64,000 nucleotides of DNA from Amycolatopsis alkalitolerans. Lineage in GTDB: Bacteria > Actinomycetota > Actinomycetes > Mycobacteriales > Pseudonocardiaceae. Of this stretch, positions 27,825 through 36,662 are shown piece by piece. Position numbers and translations under genes: made by a program. Location: NCBI RefSeq assembly GCF_006152065.1, contig NZ_VDFW01000018.1:62001-126000 (forward strand), read 5' to 3'. Under the pieces are notes generated by a model. That model was not told the DNA's origin, did no database searches, and worked only from the letters and a program-made list of their open reading frames with translations. How positions within the stretch are numbered: position 1 is the first letter of the stretch; every line of letters starts with the position of its first letter.

Positions 27825-28042
27825 CGTGCTGCGGGCCGCGGCCGAGGGGCGCGTCGAAAGCGTGCCGAGCGTGGAACCCGACCTCTTCGTCGACGGGCGA
27901 TCAGGTGAGCGCGCACGAACTCGCGCACGACGGTTTCATCGCGCTTCTGCGGCCGGGACCGACCGGGCGACGGGTACGGGTCGAGATCACGCAGGCGGGC
28001 CGCGTCGCGCTGGCAGGGCGGTTACAGTGCCGCGCGCGGTGA
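27816..28042 (+). pseudogene. Small frameshifted gene of unknown family
   Basis: Two adjacent frames make one plausible protein: VDVLRAAAEGRVESVPSVEP then DLFVDGRS, followed one base later by VSAHELAHDGFIALLRPGPT then GRRVRVEITQAGRVAL. The shift is at TCAGGTGAG near 27903, where removing one G joins them. The end resembles the winged part of a MarR-type helix-turn-helix (RVRVEITQAGR). The start is not clear. It overlaps the 3' end of ppx on the opposite strand. Confidence 0.35.
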
Positions 28043-29039
28043 CTCCGTCATTTTTCTCGCCCTTGCTGGCAAAGGCAGTTCTCGACAGAGCCCGCAACGG
28101 AAGTTCCGGAGTGGCTGAGTGGGCTTCGAGATGGTGCAGCAGAACTCCCTCTCGCAAGGCCCACGGGCAGATCTCGACGGAAATCACGTCCAGCGCCGAC
28201 ATAGTGGCCTCGGCAGTCAGCGCTCCGGCCACTATTTGGCCGGCGCGCGGCCTCGAAATTCCTTTGAGTTCGGCGCGTTTCCTGGTGTTCACGTCGGTGA
28301 GCCGAGGGATCTGGTCGCGCAGGTCGGCGAGTGACAGTTCCCGCTTGACGAACGGGCCCCTTCGCCGCGGTGCGGCGCCGGCAACCCTCGCCAGTTGCTT
28401 GAACGTCTTCGAGGTGCCGACGACACGTCGCGGGTTCCCCTCCCAGCGCAGCCGGTCGAGCACCTCCGACAACGTGTCGCGCACATGCTGTCGGAGCCCC
28501 TTGAGTTCGCTGCGGCCCGGTGGATCGCCGTTGAGATGGCTCCTGGTCAGTCTGCCCGCGCCGAGCGGCAGGGAGACGGCCAGGTCGGGCTCGACGTCAC
28601 GGCCGAGCGCGAGTTCCATGGAGCCGCCACCGATGTCGATGAGCAGCAGGTGACCCGACGACCAGCCGTACCACCGATGCGCGGCGAAGTAGGTCAGGCG
28701 GGCTTCCTCCTCGCCGGACAAATACTGTGGCCGGATTCCGGACTCGACCTCGATCAAGTCGAGGACGTCGCTGCGGTTGGTGGCGTCGCGGATCGCCGCG
28801 GTGATGAAGGGGTAAAGCAGCTCCACCTCCAGCCTGCCGGCTGCCTCGACGGTACGCCGGACCGCGGCTGCGACACGGTGGGCGCCGCGTTCGCTCAGGC
28901 TGCCGTCGGCCTGCAACTCCTCACCGAGCCGCGTCGGCTCCTTGACGGCGTGCACTGGCAGCGGAGGCGCCCCTGAAGCGACATCGACAACCTGTAGCTG
29001 TGCGGAGTTGGAACCGATGTCCAGTACGGCAGAACGCAT
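27987..29039 (-). CDS. ppx: Ppx/GppA family exopolyphosphatase
   Basis: A 350-residue ASKHA-fold phosphatase with both phosphate loops, VLDIGSNSAQLQVVD at the N-terminus and LLIDIGGGSMELALGRD near residue 135, and the catalytic Glu region YLSGEEEARLTYFA. Length and layout match the short actinobacterial Ppx. It hydrolyses polyphosphate or pppGpp and so ties the island to starvation signalling. The last 30 residues are Ala/Arg-rich and probably not conserved. Confidence 0.9.
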   Translation of the reverse strand: MRSAVLDIGSNSAQLQVVDVASGAPPLPVHAVKEPTRLGEELQADGSLSERGAHRVAAAVRRTVEAAGRLEVELLYPFITAAIRDATNRSDVLDLIEVESGIRPQYLSGEEEARLTYFAAHRWYGWSSGHLLLIDIGGGSMELALGRDVEPDLAVSLPLGAGRLTRSHLNGDPPGRSELKGLRQHVRDTLSEVLDRLRWEGNPRRVVGTSKTFKQLARVAGAAPRRRGPFVKRELSLADLRDQIPRLTDVNTRKRAELKGISRPRAGQIVAGALTAEATMSALDVISVEICPWALREGVLLHHLEAHSATPELPLRALSRTAFASKGEKNDGVTARGTVTALPARRGPPA

Positions 29040-29229
29040 GATGATTGGTGTACCCGCTATGAGCTGGTTGACACCTCGGCAGGAGCGCCGCGGCGGACCA
29101 GCAGCGCCCCCGTGTGCTCATCCCACGGACGGCCGTCCCTTCACGACGATGCCGCAGCACCCCTCATTGTGAACAAGTGTGAATACGTACTCGCCGGGTA
29201 GCCAGCTGGACGAGCTGGAAGGAGCCGCG

Positions 29230-30084
29230 ATGTCCGAGCCGATACGCCCGCCGCAGCAACAGTATCCGCCAGGGACTACAGGTCCGATGGACCCGCCACC
29301 GCGGGATACCATGGCTGATTACCTGGGTCGTGATCTCCTGGCCGGCCAGCGGGCGCTCATCACCGGCGGCGATTCCGGTATCGGCCGTGCGGTCGCCATC
29401 GCGTTCGCCAAGGAAGGTGCCGACATCGCGATCGCCTACCTGGAGGAGCACGAGGACGCGGAACGTACCGCGGAACTGGTTCGCGCCGAAGGCCGCACCT
29501 GCGCGCTGCTGCCCGGTGATCTCGCCGAGCCCGCGCAGTGCCGCTTGGTGGTGACCGAGACCGTGCGCCGCCTGGGTGGGCTGAACATACTGGTGAACAA
29601 CGTCGCAACGCAGTGGCCGGTAAACGCGCCGGAGGAGCTGACCGACAAACAGTGGTCGCATACGTTCGACGTCAACATTCACAGCTATTTCCGGGTGACC
29701 TCTGCCGCGCTGGAATACCTCGGCGACGGTGACGTGATCATCAATACCGGTTCGGTGAACGGGCTGCGCGGCAACAAGTCCCTGATTGACTATTCGGCGA
29801 CCAAGGGCGCGGTACACGCGTGGACGTACGCGATGGCACAAGCCCTCGCTGGTCGCCGCATCCGGGTGAACTGCGTGGCGCCGGGTCCAGTGTGGACACC
29901 GCTGATCCCGTCCACCTTCCCGCCCGAGCGGGTCGAGAAGTTCGGACTTCAGGTCCCCTTCCAGGAGGCCGCTCATCCCGACGATCTCGCACCGTCGTAC
30001 GTGTTTCTCGCCTCCAACCGGCTCGCCGGCTACTACAGCGGTGAGGTCATCGCCGCCTTGGGCGGTGAAACCACCCCGGGCTGA
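29230..30084 (+). CDS. SDR-family oxidoreductase (general-stress type)
   Basis: A 284-residue short-chain dehydrogenase. ATG 29230 follows GGAAGGAG; an upstream in-frame start at 29179 is less likely. The Pro/Gln-rich N-terminus (RPPQQQYPPGTTGPMDPPPR) precedes the core: ALITGGDSGIGRAVAIAF, LNILVNNVATQ, NTGSVNGL and the YSATKGAVHAW catalytic YxxxK. This long-N-terminus type matches general-stress SDRs such as YdaD/GsiB-neighbour enzymes of Bacillus. Confidence 0.88.
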   Translation: MSEPIRPPQQQYPPGTTGPMDPPPRDTMADYLGRDLLAGQRALITGGDSGIGRAVAIAFAKEGADIAIAYLEEHEDAERTAELVRAEGRTCALLPGDLAEPAQCRLVVTETVRRLGGLNILVNNVATQWPVNAPEELTDKQWSHTFDVNIHSYFRVTSAALEYLGDGDVIINTGSVNGLRGNKSLIDYSATKGAVHAWTYAMAQALAGRRIRVNCVAPGPVWTPLIPSTFPPERVEKFGLQVPFQEAAHPDDLAPSYVFLASNRLAGYYSGEVIAALGGETTPG

Positions 30085-30161
30085 CGTTACCGCTGCTGTT
30101 TCCCGACGCCACGACTTGCGCTCTCGGCTCGGCGCGACTCCGCCAAGCGTAGAGTCAACCC

Positions 30162-31380
30162 ATGCCGCCATCGTCGGAGTCGCCCAACCTGGCCGTGTTG
30201 GACGAGATCATCGGCACACCCGTGGGTCATCTCGGGCTCGGTGAGCAACTCGACATGGCGCTCAAGAAGGCGTGCGAAGTCCTCGGAGTCGACACGGCCA
30301 TGGTGTTGCGACACGAACCGCGCGGCCGGTACCTCGTTCCGATCGCCGCGGCCGGCCTCGAAGAGGCTCTCTACCAGGGCGTTCGCACACCGCTTGGAGT
30401 CGGCCTCGCCGGCCGAGTGGCCACGCGGCTGGAACCCGTGGTGATCGACCGGGTCGACGAGACCACCGTGTCGAACCCCTCGCTGTGGCATCGCGGTCTG
30501 CACACGATGCTGGGCGTGCCCATGCTCACCGACGCCGAGCTGATCGGGGTGCTCCACGTCGGCTCCCTGCGGCCGCGCACATTCACCAAGGCCGATATCG
30601 CGGTCGTGCGAATGCTCGCCGACCGGCTCGCGGTCACCCTGCAACTGGACGCCCTGCGGGAGAACCAGACCGCGACCCTCGCGCTCCAACGCAGTCTGCT
30701 GCCCGCTGCGCCGCCCGAAGTCCCCCGGCCTCACGTTCGCGACGCGGTACGTGCCCGGCGCCGGTGCCCATCTCGGCGGCGACTGGTACGACCTGTTCCG
30801 GTTGCCGGGCGACCGGTTCGGCGTCGTGAGGGGAGACGTGTCCGGGCATGGGCTCGACCCAGCGGTGATCACGGGCCGGCTCCGCAGCGCGCTGCGCGCC
30901 TACGCACTCGACTCCGAGGATCCCGCCCAGGTCCTGGGCAAGCTGGACCGCAAGGCCAACCATTTCGAACACGGCGCGATGGCGACCGTGGCCTACGGGG
31001 TGTTCGACCCCGGCCGCCGTCATCTGGCGCTCTCGCTCGCCGGTCACCTACCCCCCGTCGTGGCCTCGCCTGGCCAACGCGCAACACTGGCACCCGCACC
31101 GCCCGACCCACCGATCGGCCTGACGATCGCGACGCGACCCCGCCGCACCACCGTGCTGACCCTCGCGCCGGACACCGTGCTCGCCTTCTACACCGACGGA
31201 CTGGTCGAACGCCGCGACCAGCTCATCGATGTCGGCATGCGACGGCTGACCGAGCTGATCGAGACGGACGATCCGGAACACCTGTGCGCACGTGTCATGA
31301 CGTCGCAGGTCGGGTCACGTCCCGCGCAGGACGACGTCGCGCTGCTGATCACCCGATGCGGAGCCGCGTGCCGACCGTGA
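30162..31380 (+). pseudogene. GAF-PP2C (RsbU-like) phosphatase, frameshifted at C5 tract
   Basis: The first frame (30162-30726) encodes a GAF domain (LDMALKKACEVLGVDTAMVL, RTPLGVGLAGRVATRLEPVV) and the linker ALQRSLLPAAPPEV. At CCCCC 30722-30726 the match moves one frame to GLTFATRYVPGAGAHLGGDW, then the SpoIIE/PP2C domain with VVRGDVSGHGLDPAVITGRL and FYTDGLVERRDQ. With four C the frame is continuous. All phosphatase residues are kept. It would dephosphorylate an anti-sigma antagonist; a STAS gene lies directly convergent. Confidence 0.75.
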
Positions 31381-31752
31381 TCACAGCCCGGCCAGGGACG
31401 CCTCGAGCGTCGGGTACAGGGGCAAACTCTGATCAAGTCCGGTGAGATGGATCGGCCTCAGTGTGGCCCGCCCATCCGCGACGATCCGTAGCACGGTCTT
31501 ATCGCCGACATCCCGGTGCATCGTCAGCAACGCCGACAACCCCGCCGAGGCCAGAAACCCCACCGCCGACAGGTCCAGCACCAGCATCCGTGGTTGCTCC
31601 GCGACGACATCCGCGACCGCGTTGGTCAACCTGGGCACCGTGAAGGCGTCGACCTCACCGCCGATACGCAGCACCACGGCCCCGGCCCGATCTTCCCGCA
31701 CGATCCGCAGCTCGCGCTCCAGACCGGAGGTGACATCAGTTGGCTCGCTCAT
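31381..31752 (-). CDS. STAS-domain anti-anti-sigma factor
   Basis: A 123-residue STAS protein; ATG 31752 follows AGGAGG by 5 nt. The phosphorylatable loop reads LVLDLSAVGFLASAGLSALL (DLS..xFxxSxGL), with conserved Ser in LASAGL. The preceding strand is VVLRIGGEVDAFTVPRL. It is tail-to-tail with the GAF-PP2C gene, a natural partner that would remove phosphate from this serine and free a sigma factor. Confidence 0.9.
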   Translation of the reverse strand: MSEPTDVTSGLERELRIVREDRAGAVVLRIGGEVDAFTVPRLTNAVADVVAEQPRMLVLDLSAVGFLASAGLSALLTMHRDVGDKTVLRIVADGRATLRPIHLTGLDQSLPLYPTLEASLAGL

Positions 31753-31958
31753 CACATCCTCCTGTCATGACCGTCCGGGTTCGAAACCATGCACACGAAG
31801 GCTCCATGAGACTACGCCCCGAAAACGCCGGTCGCCCGCTGCCGGCGGCGCGGCGAGCTGCTCGCGACCTGGCAGGCACCCCGTAGCCGGGCCTCAACCC
31901 GGCGTGAGGTTTGCGCGACCTTCGGCACGGGAAACGCTACACGGGAAAGGAGTTTGTC

Positions 31959-32291
31959 ATGCCCCAGCAGGCCTGGAACGAGAAGCGGGAACGGCAGTAC
32001 GAGAGCATCAAGAGCAGCCAAAAGGAGCGTGGCGCGAGCGAACGGCGTGCGGAGGAGATCGCGGCGAGGACCGTGAACAAGAACCGTGCCCGATCGGGGG
32101 AATCGCGGCAGCAGAGCCAGACCTCGCTGCGCGATAAGTCTCCGCAGGAGCGAGGTGGCCACAGGTCCGGCAAGCGCCTCGGGCCGGGCGGGCCCACCAA
32201 GGAACAGCTGTACAACGAAGCCCGCAAGCGCAACATCCGCGGCCGTTCCACCATGACGAAAAAGCAGCTCCAGCAGGCCCTCGGCCGCTGA
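31959..32291 (+). CDS. Small basic Rho-N/SAP-tail protein
   Basis: A 110-residue, highly charged protein (QQAWNEKRERQYESIKSSQ, RTVNKNRARSGES). ATG 31959 follows GGGAAAGGAG. The C-terminus TKEQLYNEARKRNIRGRSTM then TKKQLQQAL is a short Rho-N/SAP-like DNA-binding tail closely like that of Ku at 26278. Homologues are often named plasmid stabilisation protein, without good evidence. Likely a nucleic-acid-binding stress protein. Confidence 0.75.
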   Translation: MPQQAWNEKRERQYESIKSSQKERGASERRAEEIAARTVNKNRARSGESRQQSQTSLRDKSPQERGGHRSGKRLGPGGPTKEQLYNEARKRNIRGRSTMTKKQLQQALGR

Positions 32292-32522
32292 ACCCCGAGT
32301 CTCGCCGGGTAGGCACGGCACCGTCGGGTGACACAGTGTGTGCACGCGATCCCTGATTTGTCAGCCCGCTTGGGCCGGTTCCGGCATCGATCACGGACAT
32401 CGCACGAGTCGCAAGCCCGGAGGCCTACCCACGATCGCCAAAGCGATCACCATACGCCGTTGGCGGGTCCGGGGCGTGCCGAGCTTGCCCCAGCTGCATC
32501 ACTGGCTTCGCCGTTTGTACGG

Positions 32523-33058
32523 TCAGAGCCCATCTCTTGCGCGATCTGCGGTCGATCTCCGACGCCGACCCCGACGGGCAGGTGTGGGCCACCGCGATGG
32601 CCACCACCCTCACCGACGCCAACCGCGCCGCCCACACCGCCCGTGAACGCGACGCCGACCGCCTCGATGAGGCAACGCTCAAGCAGATCCGCAACCACTA
32701 CCTGGGCGCCCGCGCCCGAGGTAGAGACGACAACCAGGACGAAGACACCGCCCTCGCCGATAAGGCACGCACCCTCATCGCCCGGTTCCGGCGCTTCGAG
32801 AACATGATCTTGAGATTCGCCACTGATCTTTCGGTCCCATTTACGAACAATGCCGCGGAAAGAGCCTGCAGGCCCGTCAAAATCCAGCAGCGCACCTCCG
32901 GCGGCTGCTGGCGCACCCTGCAAGGGCTCACCGACTTCGCCATCGTCCAGTCCTACCTGGACACCACCACCAAATAGGCCCACGACAAACTCGACGCCCT
33001 CCACCAACTCTTCACCACCGGCGCCTGGCTACCACCCGCACTCACACCAGGTGAATAG
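32523..33058 (+). mobile_element. IS66-family transposase remnant
   Basis: From AHLLRDLRSISDADPDGQVW the plus strand encodes the C-terminal part of an IS66 TnpC transposase, including LSVPFTNNAAERACRPVKIQ and QRTSGGCWRTLQGLTDFAIV. An in-frame TAG at 32975 interrupts it; the frame continues AHDKLDALHQLFTTGAWLPP to TAG at 33056. The N-terminal two thirds, tnpA, tnpB and the terminal inverted repeats are absent. It is a dead fragment. Confidence 0.8.
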
Positions 33059-33066
33059 CTACCCCA

Positions 33067-33126
33067 CGGCTCTTCGCCTCCGAGTCGGTGACCGAGGGAC
33101 ACCCCGACAAGATCTGTGACGCCGTA
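33067..33126 (+). pseudogene. metK: Scrap of metK N-terminus
   Basis: Twenty codons read RLFASESVTEGHPDKICDAV, the near-invariant N-terminal block of S-adenosylmethionine synthetase that contains the ATP-site His and the GHPDK motif. The match stops abruptly and the rest of the frame (to 33249) is not MetK. It begins 8 nt after the IS66 fragment ends, so a deletion between an IS and a metK copy is the likely origin. Confidence 0.7.
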
Positions 33127-33215
33127 CGCGGATATCCGGCAGCGTGGGTGCCCGCGATGGACATCGTCGCGACGGGCGCGCGCTGTGTTCGGCCCGTGCG
33201 CTACGCCTCGGCGGG

Positions 33216-34019
33216 CTACGGCAGCAAGCCGTGGATACGGGCCTGGTAAACGGCTTCGCCCCGGGTGTGACTGTCCAGTTTGCTCATCGCGCCCTTGAGA
33301 TAGGACTTCACCGTTTGCTCCGTGAGGCCAAGCCGGGACGCCACACGTCCGTTGCTCCAACCCATGGCCACCTCGGCGAGTACGTCCAGCTCCCGCTGCG
33401 TCAGCTTCACCCACGGCTGGTGCGCGCTGCCGCCTTGCAGGCGGACGAGCCGTTCGGTGAGGTCACGCAGTCGCTGGCGAAGTGTCGGGTCGGCGACGTC
33501 CTTGGCAATCGCGACGAGCTCGGCGTAGACGTCGCGGATCGCGAGACCGATGTGATCGGGCTGCGGGCTTCGGCAGGCACGGCTCGCCTTGACCGCGTCG
33601 TCGACAATCGCCAATGCCCGGTCGATCAGCCGTTCACCGAACGACAGCGGTCGCCGTACCGCCCCGTACACGATCTCCCGTACCCCGGTCGGACCGGCGA
33701 CGGGTATGGCGAACATTGCCCGAAGTCCTTCGCCCGCGACTTGACGGTCGAACTCGTGACTGATACCGCGAGCGGCGGCGTAGTCGGCCACCGATACCGG
33801 CCGGCTGAGCGTAATGCACTTGCCGCCCACCCCGTGTTCCGTGGAACAGACGAGATTGCGCAAGTTCGCCGTGCGCGCGCCCTCGAACCGATCCAGGACG
33901 AACGTGTCGCTGTGGTCGTCCACCCGCGCGGCGAAGGCGACATCAACGAGGCACGACGTCCGCAGCGACCTGAGGAGGTCACCAGACGCGACTCGGTCAT
34001 GCTCGGCCGGTACCGGCAT
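33216..34019 (-). CDS. LuxR-family regulator with GAF-like sensor
   Basis: A 267-residue protein. The N-terminal 150 residues look like a GAF sensor (STEHGVGGKCITLSRPVSVA, LRAMFAIPVAGPTGVREIVY). The C-terminus is a LuxR/NarL helix-turn-helix: LTQRELDVLAEVAMGWSNGR with VASRLGLTEQTVKSYLKGAM. ATG 34019 is chosen because GGAGGGAGG precedes it and the alternative GTG 34064 falls inside the promoter -10. Target genes are unknown; the flanking membrane-anchored protein and hydrolase are candidates. Confidence 0.85.
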   Translation of the reverse strand: MPVPAEHDRVASGDLLRSLRTSCLVDVAFAARVDDHSDTFVLDRFEGARTANLRNLVCSTEHGVGGKCITLSRPVSVADYAAARGISHEFDRQVAGEGLRAMFAIPVAGPTGVREIVYGAVRRPLSFGERLIDRALAIVDDAVKASRACRSPQPDHIGLAIRDVYAELVAIAKDVADPTLRQRLRDLTERLVRLQGGSAHQPWVKLTQRELDVLAEVAMGWSNGRVASRLGLTEQTVKSYLKGAMSKLDSHTRGEAVYQARIHGLLP

Positions 34020-34062
34020 CGAAGCCTCCCTCCGCGCCTCTTCGCGCGTTGTGGCGACAGTC

Positions 34063-34091
34063 ACTATATTGGCTGGTCGCTAGATATTCAA
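34063..34091 (-). promoter_or_regulatory. Promoter of the LuxR-family regulator
   Basis: TTGAAT (34091-34086), a 17-nt spacer and TATAGT (34068-34063) form a good vegetative-type promoter. The expected start of transcription near 34056 leaves a 5' leader of about 37 nt to ATG 34019. Confidence 0.65.
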
Positions 34092-34133
34092 CACGTGACT
34101 TGAGTCGGGTCAGCAGGTCGGTTCGGCTCTGGG

Positions 34134-35138
34134 TCAGGCCCTCGCGGCCGCGCGAACCCGGTCGAGAGCGTGGGCGGTGACCGAGTCGACCAGATCTGCC
34201 GGAACGTCGCCCACGCCCGCCAGATAGAGCGTGGTCAATGCCTTGCCGATGCGGACAACCACCACGTCGACGACCACCTGGCCGCGCGAGGTGGGGGTCA
34301 CGAGCTGGACCGCCGCGGACGAGTCGCCTCGAGCCGGCGTGACCAGCGGCCGGACGGTCACACGTTGCGAGCTTCCCCGACCGGGGATGGCAAACTCTGT
34401 GCAGGCCCTGGTCGCGGAGCTGAAGGCGGTCAAGGCGGCGCTCGCTCCGTCTTTCGCGGGTACCGCCACCGCCTGCTGCACCAGCGAGCCTGAATTCCCC
34501 TTGACGAACCGGACACCGGTGCGCACCGGCGCGCGGCTCATGGTTCTGGCCAGATCGTCCAAGGGGCTGTAGCCGCTGGCCGGTGCCGTGCCGGTGGCCG
34601 AGTCGGGGGCCGGCGCAACCTGCCACCCTTCGGGCAGGTCTGACTGAACCAGTGTGGAGTAGGGCACCTGGTCGGCGGTAAGCGTGAGATGCCCGTCCCC
34701 AGCGGTAACGGAACCGGCCATCGGCGCGGTGGGACAGGTGGTAGGCGCGGCGGAAGCGGCGGGAGCGGATGTGCCGGCCGCGGCCGGCGGTTCCACCGTG
34801 GAACGATCGGCTGCCGCGGCGGAGGTTGGCGATGGGGAACGACCGTGCATTGTCAACACCATTGCCGCCACGACGCCGGAGACGATCACGAGCGTTGTCG
34901 TGGCGAGGACGAACGGCCGCCGAAACTTCGACGGCCATCTCCGGCTTGTCGCGGGCAGTTCGGGCTCCGGCTCACCGGTCGCCGCCTGCGCCCGTTCTCG
35001 GTCGGTGTCGTCGGGGTCGTGATTCTGTGCAGGGCTGGTGCTGCGCAATGACTCGTCCTTTTTGGTGGGATCGGCTAGAAGACGCAGGAGTGGCGCAGCC
35101 GACCGGGATCGCCGATACGACCTACCCCGGCCGGCCAC
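34134..35138 (-). CDS. Single-pass membrane protein with extracytoplasmic domain
   Basis: From GTG 35138 this is 334 residues. TTG 35048 with AAGGA upstream would remove 30 doubtful residues. A polar cytoplasmic N-terminus is followed by one transmembrane helix (RRPFVLATTTLVIVSGVVAA), an Ala/Pro/Ser-rich stalk and an outer domain (LTADQVPYSTLVQSDLPEGW, RACTEFAIPGRGSSQRVTVR) resembling PknH-type sensor domains of actinobacteria. It probably sits in the cell envelope; ligand unknown. Confidence 0.7.
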   Translation of the reverse strand: MAGRGRSYRRSRSAAPLLRLLADPTKKDESLRSTSPAQNHDPDDTDRERAQAATGEPEPELPATSRRWPSKFRRPFVLATTTLVIVSGVVAAMVLTMHGRSPSPTSAAAADRSTVEPPAAAGTSAPAASAAPTTCPTAPMAGSVTAGDGHLTLTADQVPYSTLVQSDLPEGWQVAPAPDSATGTAPASGYSPLDDLARTMSRAPVRTGVRFVKGNSGSLVQQAVAVPAKDGASAALTAFSSATRACTEFAIPGRGSSQRVTVRPLVTPARGDSSAAVQLVTPTSRGQVVVDVVVVRIGKALTTLYLAGVGDVPADLVDSVTAHALDRVRAAARA

Positions 35139-35156
35139 GCTCGCATAAGCTCTCTA

Positions 35157-36662
35157 TCAGTTGATCGGCAGGTTCGTGGGCGGAATCAGCCGACCAAGCT
35201 CCGGCAGTAGATCGGTGACGTCGGTTTGCCTGCTCACACAAGACTGTCGATAGTTCGCGTTGTTCTGCCCCTGCGGGCCCATCGACTGATCAGCAAAATA
35301 GGCTATCTGCTCCCACACCTGGTTCGCGTTCAGTTCGAAGTTGATGTCGTGTCCGCCGCCGGGGATGACCGCCGTGCGGAGGCAGGCCTGCGGCGAGAAG
35401 CCCGGGTTCTCGTATTGGGTCATCGCCTTGGCATCCTCTTCGAGGGTGTTCGGACCGTCCGCCGGCGTAGCGGCGGTGGCGCAAGCGATGTTGTTGGGAC
35501 CGCAGAAGAAACTGTCCTGCTCGCCGTCGATCAGGAACGTCGGGGTATGAATGTTCTTATGCGTGCCGTCGTATTCACGCACGAAGAAGGTCGCCAACTC
35601 CTCAGCGGTGACCGGACTCTGCAATTCCTCGTCCATTGTGAAGATCGCGGGATCGGTGTCCGCCTTGTTGAAGAACGGGGAGTTCGCGCGTGCACCTGAC
35701 CGGAAGCTCAGGTAGCCGGGGTCCAGGGCCCAGGGCTGCCCCTTGTACAACGGTTGTGCCGACGCGGGGATCAGACCGGCGAAGAGCATCCCGCCCTGGT
35801 CGAACTTGAACCGGTTACCGTACCCGGTCCCGATCACCACGTCCGCGTCGTTGAACTTGGCCGTTTCGAGGTAACTGGTCACCGTGCCGTAGGAATGTCC
35901 GACCAGCCCGACGTGCCTGAACTTGAATCCCCCGATGTCGCCGCTGTGCAGCTTGTCTATGAGTGCGTGCACCGTGTTGGCGTTGGTGTCGGCCGTGACG
36001 GCGGCACTGATCGGATGGCTGCTCCTACCCTCACCGAGCCGGTCGATGTTCAGCGTGGCGTACCCGTGCTTGATCAAGCCGTTCACAACCGAATACTTGT
36101 CGGGTTGGTACGGCGAGTCCCAGTACCAGGTGCCGTAGGTGATTCCGTGCACCAGCAGCAGCACCGCGACCGGCCTGCCTGCCTTTGCGGCGGCCAGTGT
36201 CTCCCGGCTCATACACAGCTCGCTGTAGATTTGCACCGGGATCGCGGCAGCGTCCAGGGTATAGCCACCGAGTCCGGGCAGGGAGGACCCGACGGGCGAA
36301 TTGACCACCGGAACCGACATCGGCACTTCACCGGTGAACGGGCACACCTTGTCCGGCGCCGGGGTCGGCGTACCGAAATTCCGCGTGTCGGTGCCGGCGC
36401 CGGACCCGGCAAGGTTTTGCAGCGCACCGGCTGGAAGCTGTGGCAGGCCGTTGGGCAACGTCGCCGTATTGGCCAACGCCGGCAGACCCTTGAGCAAGTC
36501 TCCCGTGCTGCTCAGTTGGCCGACACCGTCGAGCGGAGAACCAGAACCGGGACCGGAAATCGGCCCGCTGATGGGGTCCGCGAACGCGGGAGCGCCGAGG
36601 CTCACACCCAGACAGGCGGCTGCCAGTAGGACAGCCCATCGCTTGTGCAGAGCGAATTTCAC
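35157..36662 (-). CDS. Secreted alpha/beta-hydrolase
   Basis: A 501-residue protein with a Sec signal peptide (KRWAVLLAAACLGVSLGAPA, cleavage likely after AFA). GTG 36662 follows GAGAGG. A Gly/Pro/Ser-rich linker of about 80 residues precedes the hydrolase fold: oxyanion LLLVHGITYGTWYWD, nucleophile GLVGHSYGTVTS, acid LIDGEQDSFFCG and His in IPGGGHDINFEL. Substrate unknown; an esterase or lipase acting outside the cell is likely. Confidence 0.85.
   Translation of the reverse strand: MKFALHKRWAVLLAAACLGVSLGAPAFADPISGPISGPGSGSPLDGVGQLSSTGDLLKGLPALANTATLPNGLPQLPAGALQNLAGSGAGTDTRNFGTPTPAPDKVCPFTGEVPMSVPVVNSPVGSSLPGLGGYTLDAAAIPVQIYSELCMSRETLAAAKAGRPVAVLLLVHGITYGTWYWDSPYQPDKYSVVNGLIKHGYATLNIDRLGEGRSSHPISAAVTADTNANTVHALIDKLHSGDIGGFKFRHVGLVGHSYGTVTSYLETAKFNDADVVIGTGYGNRFKFDQGGMLFAGLIPASAQPLYKGQPWALDPGYLSFRSGARANSPFFNKADTDPAIFTMDEELQSPVTAEELATFFVREYDGTHKNIHTPTFLIDGEQDSFFCGPNNIACATAATPADGPNTLEEDAKAMTQYENPGFSPQACLRTAVIPGGGHDINFELNANQVWEQIAYFADQSMGPQGQNNANYRQSCVSRQTDVTDLLPELGRLIPPTNLPIN

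Noticed and set aside
8632-32977. In-frame TAG codons at 8632, 8911 and 32975 as possible amber recoding
   Set aside because: They fall only in mobile or broken genes, one of them also frameshifted; no Pyl-type machinery is visible and TAG is used as a normal stop elsewhere.
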